This document shows positions 50,684 through 57,598 of a stretch of 64,000 nucleotides of DNA, piece by piece (the stretch's first letter is position 1; every line of letters begins with the position of its first letter). This DNA comes from Ruminococcus flavefaciens 007c (GTDB lineage Bacteria > Bacillota > Clostridia > Oscillospirales > Ruminococcaceae), in assembly GCF_000571935.1 (NCBI RefSeq), contig NZ_ATAX01000006.1, positions 1-64,000 of the forward strand. Reading direction: 5' to 3'. A model generated the notes under the pieces. It was not told the DNA's origin. It did no database searches and saw nothing but the letters and a program-made list of their open reading frames with translations. The position numbers were made by a program, and so were the translations under genes.

Positions 50684-51742
50684 TTATTCATCACCACCGT
50701 ACTGATACGTCAGATTGCCATCCTTAAAAGCTAAATCAAATGACCACTCATCAATTCTGTCAGGAGAGAATACGGAAAACTCTTCTCTGGTAAGATACAT
50801 AATGATACCATTTGCCTCAGTGACAACTTCTGTAGGCAGTTCTCCGTGGATAGATGCTGCAACCTGATTCAAGTAAGCTCCGTATGCTGTATTATAAGCC
50901 ACAGTTGCTTCATTACTATTCAAAGCCGTAGAAATATCTTGCTCAACTTTTTCACGAAGGAATTCTCCGTTGACAATGTATTTCTCTAAAATGGCTTCGC
51001 CATAGAATGCAATACGCTCCTCATATAAGGACTGATACCATTTTTCACCGGTTGGAGTTCCTGTTTTATAAAGCTCCTCTCCATACTTTAACGAATCGCC
51101 CTCTTTTAATAATTGCTCCAGTTGATCTGGAAGGATGTGTTCGTTATACATATCGGAGTCATATTCCTCAAGCGTTTTTCCATTGTATATGAAAGTATAA
51201 TCAACTGCCGGTCTTGCCAGAATCGCAAAAACATCATCCTCCTCTCCGGATTCCAGTGCATTATACAGTCTGTAGCCGACAGAGTTGAATTGATGCCATT
51301 TCGTAAAACCTTCATCATCGATCAGGTTTACAGTAGCCATATCTTCTGCCCAGATTACTTTGTGAGTTCTGTTGTCCGCAGTTACACTCTCGCCATTCTC
51401 CGTTGCATGAGGAGTACTTGTCTCTGCGTTCGTTGCCTGCTGATTTGTTGCAGATACGGAAGTTGCAGGTTCATCGCTTCTATCTGATGTATTTGACACA
51501 GTTGGAATTGTGGAATCAATCTCGTTTTCTGCCGTCAGAACATCTTTTTTCAGAAGTCCACTGTTGAAAACTCCGAAGGTCCCAATTCCAACGAATACAA
51601 GGCAAAAAGCAGAAATAACTATTTTATTTTTCATAGTCTTTTCCCTCCTAAAATCAGCCGATATTGTCTTGAAATCATCGGATTCTGCTATGAAATCCTT
51701 TTTGATACCTGATAACGCATCCCTCAGATCATTCTTTTTCAT
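50684..51742 (-). CDS. Single-pass membrane protein, anti-sigma-like partner of the XRE-sigma gene
   Basis: 352 residues. A short cytoplasmic part (1-37) precedes one membrane helix (about 38-58), a Ser/Thr-rich linker (about 75-120) and an outside domain of about 230 residues with no recognised fold name. It starts 4 nt inside the end of the XRE-sigma gene (ATGA overlap). This pairing and topology are those of a transmembrane anti-sigma factor, although no zinc-binding ASD motif is seen. The outside domain could sense envelope state. Confidence 0.65.
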   Translation of the reverse strand: MKKNDLRDALSGIKKDFIAESDDFKTISADFRREKTMKNKIVISAFCLVFVGIGTFGVFNSGLLKKDVLTAENEIDSTIPTVSNTSDRSDEPATSVSATNQQATNAETSTPHATENGESVTADNRTHKVIWAEDMATVNLIDDEGFTKWHQFNSVGYRLYNALESGEEDDVFAILARPAVDYTFIYNGKTLEEYDSDMYNEHILPDQLEQLLKEGDSLKYGEELYKTGTPTGEKWYQSLYEERIAFYGEAILEKYIVNGEFLREKVEQDISTALNSNEATVAYNTAYGAYLNQVAASIHGELPTEVVTEANGIIMYLTREEFSVFSPDRIDEWSFDLAFKDGNLTYQYGGDE

Positions 51743-52182
51743 GAAATCATCCCCTTAAGATATTTTTTGAATTTCTTCCGTGTTCTCATAAGAACAGTCC
51801 TGACGTTGCTTTCTGTAATATTGTAGTTTTCAGCAATCGTGCTAATATCCTCAAGGTAATAATATCGTCTGATAAAAACGCTCCTGTCACGGCTTTTCAG
51901 TGTTGACAGAAATTCATTCAGATCTTTCAGTAGATCGTTACTGTCGATGTCTGATAAAAAGCTGTAAAGTTCATTGAGGACTGCATCACTCCTGCTCATG
52001 ATTTCATCAGGCGAAACCGAAAGAATACCAGCTATCTTTTCGACCATACCATAATCAGGCTGACAGATATCTCTTTCCCACTTGGATACCATTGCTCTGG
52101 TTACATAGAGCTTATCAGCAAGCTGTTCCTGCGTTAATCCCGCTTTCGTTCTCAAATCTCCAATCTTCTGACCGGTCAGCAT
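51739..52182 (-). CDS. XRE helix-turn-helix fused to sigma-70 region 4-like domain
   Basis: 147 residues. Residues 5-60 form a XRE domain (LRTKAGLTQEQLADKLYVTR, AMVSKWERDICQPDYG). Residues 85-145 resemble sigma region 4 (SRDRSVFIRRYYYLEDISTI, AENYNITESNVRTVLMRTRK). There is no region 2, so it cannot melt a promoter by itself. It may be a DNA-bound activator that mimics region 4. It is coupled to the membrane protein gene. Confidence 0.82.
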   Translation of the reverse strand: MLTGQKIGDLRTKAGLTQEQLADKLYVTRAMVSKWERDICQPDYGMVEKIAGILSVSPDEIMSRSDAVLNELYSFLSDIDSNDLLKDLNEFLSTLKSRDRSVFIRRYYYLEDISTIAENYNITESNVRTVLMRTRKKFKKYLKGMIS

Positions 52183-52207
52183 TTTATCACCACCTCTCCC
52201 TATACTT

Positions 52208-52213
52208 ATTATA
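52208..52213 (-). promoter_or_regulatory. -10 element of the XRE-sigma operon
   Basis: TATAAT on the minus strand 26 bp before the start codon; the -35 is poor, so an activator or self-activation is likely. Confidence 0.45.
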
Positions 52214-52329
52214 GCCCGATTCTTTGAAAAAGTAAAGAAACCATTTGTGACACTTTGAAGGCAAATATAAACTGCCCCTCATCTCAGGATGCAATCCAGT
52301 GACGAGGGGCTTATTTGTACATTTTGACG

Positions 52330-52479
52330 AATGACAACCAATCTGCACAGTGAGATTAGTGCGCAGATTGGATAACAGAGGGTTCGATACTTCGTAGATT
52401 GACTGTATAGGCGAAAACCGCCGTAAAATCGGCGTTTTTAAGCCTTATCCCTTGACATCAATACTACGCACTCAACGTG
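52330..52479. repeat. Hairpin-rich repeat element, copy 2
   Basis: CCAATCTGC...GCAGATTGG arms, then a CGCCG/CGGCG hairpin with T run, and the 26-bp segment at 52454-52479 that matches 44053-44078 with one mismatch. The layout copies element 1 but arm sequences differ on both sides together. 52480-52680 contains no gene I can support. Confidence 0.6.
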
Positions 52480-52681
52480 CAGAGTATTTGGAAACATGTC
52501 TATATTCTTATCATATCAGATGTCTAAACTTTTGTCAATAAAAAAGTGCCTTCATACAAAGGGGCATTATTATATTTCAATTGCCCGTAGTCTATTGACA
52601 TACAAAAAAAGTATGTCATATAAGTTGTTTATTGGCTTTTGGAATATGTCAGAAAAAAACGCCAACCTATTGAAAGAGTTT

Positions 52682-52701
52682 GAGCCGGCATTTGCCGGCT
52701 C
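52682..52701 (-). terminator. Terminator of the resolvase operon
   Basis: Perfect GAGCCGGC/GCCGGCTC stem with an AAAT loop; moderate T content after it. Confidence 0.7.
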
Positions 52702-52709
52702 ACTCCTGT

Positions 52710-53282
52710 TTATTTAATCTTTCTTTTGTATTCTTTAAGCCTTCGATAGAAGGTATTAGCTTGCAGGCCCATTTCTTTCTGAAACCATACTGCCGTAATA
52801 GCGCCAGACTTCCACTGCTCGTACAGTTGACCGAACTTTATCCAGTCGATAGGTAAAGGTTTCCTTCCTTTGTATTTTCCCTGAGCCTTAGCAATAGCAA
52901 TACCTTCACGCTGACGCTGCAAGGTCTGCTCACGTTCAAGCTCTGATAGTGCTGCAAATATAGACAGGACGAATCTTCCTTGCGGAGTATTGGTGTCTAT
53001 GTTTTCTTTACTGCTCACGAGTGTTACTTTTTTCTGCTGAAGCACATCAATAATGTTAAGCAAATCTCGTGTGGATCTTCCAAGTCGGCTTATGCTCTCA
53101 ATGTACAGAGTATCACCCTCACGAACGTATTCCAACATTGCCTTTAGTTCAGGACGGTCAGCGTTCTTGCCGGAAATTTTCTCAGCGAAGACACGCTCTA
53201 CCTGATACTGCTCCATCAACGCTTCCTGTCTGGCAGTCTCTTGATGTTCCGTAGACACACGGATATATCCTATTCTGCCCAT
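52710..53282 (-). CDS. Small serine recombinase (resolvase/invertase family)
   Basis: 190 residues. GYIRVSTEHQETARQ carries the catalytic Ser; IESISRLGRSTRDLLNIID holds the Arg-rich active-site motif, and LSIFAALSELEREQTLQRQREGI is the E helix. A C-terminal helix-turn-helix (WFQKEMGLQANTFYRRLKEY) binds DNA. Its start overlaps the amidotransferase stop (TGATG). It could resolve element multimers or invert DNA. Whether it acts on the hsdS repeats 9 kb away is untested. Confidence 0.93.
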   Translation of the reverse strand: MGRIGYIRVSTEHQETARQEALMEQYQVERVFAEKISGKNADRPELKAMLEYVREGDTLYIESISRLGRSTRDLLNIIDVLQQKKVTLVSSKENIDTNTPQGRFVLSIFAALSELEREQTLQRQREGIAIAKAQGKYKGRKPLPIDWIKFGQLYEQWKSGAITAVWFQKEMGLQANTFYRRLKEYKRKIK

Positions 53283-54259
53283 CAGAACACACCACCATAG
53301 CAGCTCTCATACAACTCTTCTCCGCACATGTATTTGACGTCTCTGAGAGCTTCTTGGAGCAAGCTATGGTCTGTGAGCATATCCTCAATCTCATCACAAG
53401 TATAGCCATAGTCCAGCAAAAGCTCTACATCAGAACTGTCAACACCATAGCAGCCACAATAGGCTAGCAGGATTTCCTCATGCATATTATAATAAGAAGA
53501 GTCCTCATAGTCATACCAGCTCATGTACTTAGAGCGATATATCTTAGGTTCATACCGTGAACGTGTGATTTTACCGCTTTTGTCAACGCGGAGTATATCG
53601 CCTTCTTCGGTATCAATACGCTTGCTCTCAAACTTGTGCAGTCCAAGCTGCTTAAGAGCTTTCTGCATGATAGTCTCAGTACTTGCGTATATATATAAGC
53701 CTATTGTATCGAAGTGGAGCAAGTACATTGGATTACTTCCCTTGACTATATATATTGTATTGTACTGATCGAGCACGGTAAATGTGAAGTTGCCTTCAAC
53801 TGTCTCCGCCATATACTGAAGGCTGTCAAAGTCGAGCTTTCCCTGTTTTTCTATGAGCTGAACGCCGATGTAACTGTCGGTATCTATATATGTATTTGGT
53901 ATCACTCCGTCTTTGCGAAGATCTTTATCGTTCCAAAGAACACCATTGTGGGCGAAGGCGAACTCCTTATCGACGTGACCTGCGAAAGGATGATTGTTGA
54001 AATTCCTCTTCCTATCGCCCTGAGTAGCTAATCGAGTATGTCCCATAACAGCCTTTGTTTCAGCAGGCGCGTTGAAATGGATCTTATGAGCAGGCTTGGG
54101 TCTTTTGAATATAGTGATTTTCCCATCATGAACATAGCTGATGCCAGCTGCATCTGTGCCTCTCTCTTCCGCTGCATTAGCTAGTGCCTGAGTTAATTTT
54201 CTCAATACCCTATACGGGACAATATCCTTGTAATCGAGCCAGCCAAATAAAGCGCACAT
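53282..54259 (-). CDS. Class II glutamine amidotransferase
   Basis: 325 residues; AGGAGG lies upstream, inside the end of the 59-residue gene. The N-terminal Cys2 of MCALFGW is the nucleophile. RGTDAAGISY, MGHTRLATQGDRKRNFNNHP and FAHNGVLWND complete the glutaminase site. The roughly 100 C-terminal residues carry no synthase domain. It frees ammonia from glutamine for a partner; the amidoligase encoded two genes upstream is the obvious candidate. Confidence 0.92.
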   Translation of the reverse strand: MCALFGWLDYKDIVPYRVLRKLTQALANAAEERGTDAAGISYVHDGKITIFKRPKPAHKIHFNAPAETKAVMGHTRLATQGDRKRNFNNHPFAGHVDKEFAFAHNGVLWNDKDLRKDGVIPNTYIDTDSYIGVQLIEKQGKLDFDSLQYMAETVEGNFTFTVLDQYNTIYIVKGSNPMYLLHFDTIGLYIYASTETIMQKALKQLGLHKFESKRIDTEEGDILRVDKSGKITRSRYEPKIYRSKYMSWYDYEDSSYYNMHEEILLAYCGCYGVDSSDVELLLDYGYTCDEIEDMLTDHSLLQEALRDVKYMCGEELYESCYGGVF

Positions 54260-54261
54260 AG

Positions 54262-54441
54262 TTACTCTACCTCCTGATTAATATCTATTATCTTCGGAAT
54301 TTCGTTCTTTGTGGTAGTATCTTTTAGAATCTCATCTATCTTGTCAGCCAATACGGTCGCCGCCAATATTGTTGCAAGCTTCAGCAGATCTACCACAGGG
54401 CTTCCAGTTGGCAATTTTTTTATGATATCGGTTACTTTCAT
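54262..54441 (-). CDS. Conserved-context 59-residue protein
   Basis: Begins MKVTDIIKKLPTGSPVVDLL; AGGAGG precedes the ATG. A hydrophobic helix (VVDLLKLATILAATVLA) is followed by an acidic/basic tail. It sits 2 nt from both neighbours in the amidoligase operon. Function unknown; perhaps a membrane or complex adaptor. Confidence 0.6.
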   Translation of the reverse strand: MKVTDIIKKLPTGSPVVDLLKLATILAATVLADKIDEILKDTTTKNEIPKIIDINQEVE

Positions 54442-54443
54442 TT

Positions 54444-55559
54444 TTACATATCCTCCTGTGTTTCAATTACATCATTGATATAGAGCCTACGCTCCTTCAA
54501 GTACTGGATAAGCTCTGGCTCCGTAATTTTGCTAACAAATTCGCTCCAGCTCATATTGGCTATTTCGTCTTCGGTATTATTCATAGCCACATCACAGATA
54601 GCGTTAACCAGCTCAAGCGCGGCTATCAGGCTACTATACTTGAGCGTACCTCTAAATAGGCGAAATTCGATGGTTGCCCAGTTCATCAAGTTTAGTGCTG
54701 CATAGCGCCCATTGCCGCCTTTCTTCGCTTTGTCCAATATTGCTTTTGCTGAATTTTCATATCCATATCGACTTGCCCAGCGTGCCATGCTATACTCACT
54801 GCGCCGTGAGAACTTTAGTAATTCATTCCAATGCTGCTCGATAAACAGCAGTATATGCCCGATGGCCAAGTCTTGCTCTTCCTGATCATCGCCGAGACAG
54901 CTGCGATTCACGTGAACATGAAGGCCGCAGGTCGAAGTTTGGTGACTTCGGTAGCCGAGTGATATAGCCTTTGTCATAATCTCTTGCCAGCAAAATTGCT
55001 TGTGGTAATTTAACGACATAGGATGTGTTACAATTTCAAGCCCGTCGTCAAGTGAGCCGTCGCCCTTCACATAGATGTGCTCAGCATCCTTGTTTGCAAT
55101 AGCAAGCAACTCGTCCGCGTTGTCACTATCCTTGCCTCCAATATCAATTTCAAGCTCGATACCGAAATATCGGCCTGAATCGTCACCATAGAAGATAGGT
55201 TCGGGTTTGTACCCATAGTCGTGGATACTTCTGTTCCTGTCAACTTCATCCCTGTAACACTCACTGCAGTAGCTGTCTCCATCGATATTGTAGGCATCGT
55301 CCTCGTGGAGCAAGGTATCACAGCAACAGCACCTGACGTAGTGATTATGGTAACATGATGCACAGAGCGTTGTATCATCATCGCCATAGCTGTCATCGAT
55401 CCAAATTACAGCTCCACATCTGTCGCAGGTAGTAGTGTCACGTTCCACACAGTCAGAGCAGACAATTTGCCCGTTTATAGTCTCAAAATCGTCATCTTCC
55501 GCAATGATAGCCCCACAGTGTGAACAGATCATTCTGTTTTCATTGTTATTATTTTCCAT
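54444..55559 (-). CDS. Zinc-ribbon amidoligase (Amidoligase_2-type)
   Basis: 371 residues from the ATG at 55559, 5 nt behind GGAGG. Residues 1-115 contain three CxxC-CxxC zinc ribbons (CSHCG...CSDC, CDRCG...CASC, CCCCD...CSEC). The amidoligase domain follows: FGIELEIDIGG, VKGDGSLDDGLEIVTHPMSL, CGLHVHVNRSCLG and IEFRLFRGTL match the glutamine-synthetase-like amidoligase family. These enzymes form amide bonds on small molecules or peptides and often travel with class II glutaminases, as here. The target is unknown. Confidence 0.88.
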   Translation of the reverse strand: MENNNNENRMICSHCGAIIAEDDDFETINGQIVCSDCVERDTTTCDRCGAVIWIDDSYGDDDTTLCASCYHNHYVRCCCCDTLLHEDDAYNIDGDSYCSECYRDEVDRNRSIHDYGYKPEPIFYGDDSGRYFGIELEIDIGGKDSDNADELLAIANKDAEHIYVKGDGSLDDGLEIVTHPMSLNYHKQFCWQEIMTKAISLGYRSHQTSTCGLHVHVNRSCLGDDQEEQDLAIGHILLFIEQHWNELLKFSRRSEYSMARWASRYGYENSAKAILDKAKKGGNGRYAALNLMNWATIEFRLFRGTLKYSSLIAALELVNAICDVAMNNTEDEIANMSWSEFVSKITEPELIQYLKERRLYINDVIETQEDM

Positions 55560-55587
55560 TTTTACCTCCGTAAATAACGTAAAATAG

Positions 55588-55707
55588 CCGTCCCTAAGGA
55601 CGGCTTCATTGTTGATATTTTCATTTGTCGTTGCCAATAATGATGACAGCTATCCTCACCTCCCGAAAAACAGATATAACATAAAGGCCGCTCCCGAAGG
55701 AGCGGTC
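55588..55707 (-). terminator. Two short hairpins between the DUF960 and amidoligase genes
   Basis: CCGCTCC/GGAGCGG (55707-55689) lies at the DUF960 stop. AGCCGTCC/GGGACGGCT (55608-55588) lies 20 bp before the amidoligase ribosome site, followed by ATTTTA. Both look like weak terminators or attenuators that would lower downstream expression. Confidence 0.5.
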
Positions 55708-55991
55708 TAATACTCTGTGGCAAGCAGCATGGTGGAGTGGTCATCATCATCGATGACGTAAATTTTTTGCGTGATAGGCTTCTCAGACGGGAGCAGGTAC
55801 ACTTTCTGGTATTCCGGTTCCTCACTCCTATGGGTTATTGACTGCATACTGCCGACCTGTTCCAAGTTGAAAATTTGTAGGTAATCGCGGGGCTCAGAGA
55901 GCTGGTCAATGCGCTCCCACATGAACAATTGTAGTTCAATAGGGATTGTTTCGTTTACACCGCGACTGAGATATCGTTTGTTGTTGAACAT
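55707..55991 (-). CDS. DUF960-family protein
   Basis: 94 residues; GGAGG lies before the ATG. MFNNKRYLSRGVNETIPIEL and QLFMWERIDQL match the DUF960 family of small proteins, common on plasmids and conjugative elements. Role unknown. First gene of the minus-strand amidoligase operon. Confidence 0.8.
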   Translation of the reverse strand: MFNNKRYLSRGVNETIPIELQLFMWERIDQLSEPRDYLQIFNLEQVGSMQSITHRSEEPEYQKVYLLPSEKPITQKIYVIDDDDHSTMLLATEY

Positions 55992-56214
55992 AATTTTCCT
56001 CCTTTATATTTTATTACCGAAATATAGGTAACACAGTAATTATATATATTTCAAAAATAGGAATAATATAAAATATACAAAAAAATGTACTACATTGTAA
56101 TGGAACGCCGGAGGCGGCTTGCTATATATGAAATAATTACAATAATTACTATTGTTTATATCGGTATAGTGTCTATACAATGGGTTCTATAAATTAATAA
56201 AGGAGAGATATATA
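55992..56214. other. Divergent intergenic region, candidate oriT
   Basis: AT-rich with a GCCGgaGGC stem near 56105 and the perfect palindrome GTATAG-TGT-CTATAC near 56164-56178, in front of the relaxosome gene. Its position between relaxosome genes and cargo fits an origin of transfer; no nic site can be assigned. Confidence 0.35.
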
Positions 56215-56517
56215 ATGGCACAAAACAAACCTGAACACTACAGAGATGAGTCGGAAAGAAAAGAGGTATCAACCTCATTACGCATGACTCAGAAGCAACA
56301 TGATAAAATCAAGGAGAAAGCAGATGCTAAAGGTCAAAGCATCAGCACTTACCTGATAGATGCTGCTTCAAAAGATCAAACAGGATTCACTCCAGCTTTA
56401 TTAGTGCAGATGCAAAACTTACTTAATGATGCCTGCAAAATGGCTGAGAGAAATGAACCTGATGAAGTTGATAGAATGCAGAAGGAGATGAACAAAATAT
56501 GGCAAAAGTTGACGTAA
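56215..56517 (+). CDS. MobC-like relaxosome accessory protein
   Basis: 100 residues; AAAGGAG before the ATG. VSTSLRMTQKQHDKIKEKAD and GQSISTYLIDAA form a ribbon-helix-helix DNA-binding fold as in MobC. The C-terminus is helical. It overlaps the relaxase by 19 nt. Confidence 0.8.
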   Translation: MAQNKPEHYRDESERKEVSTSLRMTQKQHDKIKEKADAKGQSISTYLIDAASKDQTGFTPALLVQMQNLLNDACKMAERNEPDEVDRMQKEMNKIWQKLT

Positions 56518-56990
56518 TAAGAAATACATATGGTGGACTTAGGTATTTAAGAAATGCCTTGAATTACGTAACAGATGAAAGGGCTTTAAATGTATGGGGA
56601 TACGGTGTAAATCCTTATGATGTTAACATGGCATACAACCAGATGTTGGCTACAAGGCAATATTTTGGCAAGGTAAGCGGTAATCCGCTGCTCCATATTG
56701 TTATTGCATATGATATCACTGTACAGGATCTCGCAACAGCCGCTCGTTATGGTGATTTTGGAGCTCGTTTCTTTGCAGAACGTTTCCAATTGCTTTACTG
56801 TACACATGAAAAAGACTTTGAGTATGGACATTTTCACACTCATATCATCATAAATGCTGTAAGCTTTGTTGATGGATACATGATCCAGAGTGGACCTGAA
56901 GAAATGAGAGCTTATTGTGATTATCTTGAAACTATGATTGGTCAGAAGTGTGACTTTGAATTTGATAATAAAGCCACTTACAACAGATAA
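56499..56990 (+). CDS. Compact relaxase (mobilisation nuclease domain)
   Basis: 163 residues. GGLRYLRNALNYVTDERAL carries the likely catalytic Tyr, and EYGHFHTHIIINAVSF is the metal-binding HxH motif of MOB-type relaxases. Typical relaxases are much longer, so this is either a minimal nuclease or a truncated one; the stop is clean and a terminator follows. It would nick oriT for transfer in trans by a helper element. Confidence 0.78.
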   Translation: MAKVDVIRNTYGGLRYLRNALNYVTDERALNVWGYGVNPYDVNMAYNQMLATRQYFGKVSGNPLLHIVIAYDITVQDLATAARYGDFGARFFAERFQLLYCTHEKDFEYGHFHTHIIINAVSFVDGYMIQSGPEEMRAYCDYLETMIGQKCDFEFDNKATYNR

Positions 56991-57034
56991 TTTATTTTTC
57001 TAACGAAAAATGCTTTAAACATTTCTTATTATAA

Positions 57035-57090
57035 AACACCGTCTTTATAAAAAGTCCTCCCGAAAAGGGAGGACGACGGTGTTGCTTTTA
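57035..57090 (+). terminator. Terminator after the relaxase
   Basis: AACACCGTC/GACGGTGTT outer stem enclosing GTCCTCCC/GGGAGGAC, then a T-rich tail. Confidence 0.8.
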
Positions 57091-57164
57091 TTCTTTTGGT
57101 TCAAACATATATTATTATGATGATGAATATCTATTATCAAATAGCTATAGAGATATAAAAAAAG

Positions 57165-57187
57165 TGCCTCTCCATTACGGAGAGGCA
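57165..57187 (-). terminator. Terminator of the 44-residue gene
   Basis: TGCCTCTCC/GGAGAGGCA stem, then C and eight T on the minus strand. Confidence 0.92.
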
Positions 57188-57201
57188 ATCCATTTGAAGT
57201 A

Positions 57202-57336
57202 TTACTTCTTTTTAGAAGTTTTTGTCTGTGACAACGCACTTCCGGCTACAGATTTTGAATCCTTGCTGAAACGATTATCTTTAAGGATTTTTGAAGCTTT
57301 CGAAGCCACAGTCTTGCTTGTCTGTTTCTTATTCAT
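57202..57336 (-). CDS. 44-residue basic protein
   Basis: MNKKQTSKTVASKASKILKD and VAGSALSQTKTSKKK: very basic, Ser/Lys-rich. Similar SK-rich small proteins ending in AGSALSQ occur beside mobile or restriction loci, from my recollection of the family. AGGTG precedes the ATG and a strong terminator follows. Function unknown; nucleic-acid binding is likely from composition. Confidence 0.65.
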   Translation of the reverse strand: MNKKQTSKTVASKASKILKDNRFSKDSKSVAGSALSQTKTSKKK

Positions 57337-57503
57337 AATATCACCTGCCTTTCTACATTACGCTTTATAAATCTATTGTAATATAGATAGCAGTTCTTTT
57401 CAATGTAGAGAATAACTGATCTTTTTCAAGTTTTAAACACATAAATTTACCATCTATTGAAAATTATGTTGAAAACCATATATATGCCTATTTTTAAAGT
57501 AAA

Positions 57504-57535
57504 AAGGCATCCCCTCAAACGAGAGTATGCCTTAT
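57504..57535 (-). terminator. Terminator of the restriction operon
   Basis: AAGGCAT...ATGCCTT stem with inner CTC/GAG pairs and a T tail on the minus strand. Confidence 0.75.
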
Positions 57536-57598
57536 CATTATAATATACTAAATGGACGAACTAAAATCGGGGCATAAAGCCACGATCAGAGTTGTATT

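Noticed and set aside
52496..52717. 73-codon plus-strand frame before the resolvase terminator
   Set aside because: No ribosome site, ends inside the resolvase terminator region, and no recognisable protein pattern.
52710..53282. Naming the small serine recombinase as the hsdS invertase
   Set aside because: It is 9 kb away in another operon, and most hsdS inversions use tyrosine recombinases; the sequence gives no direct link.
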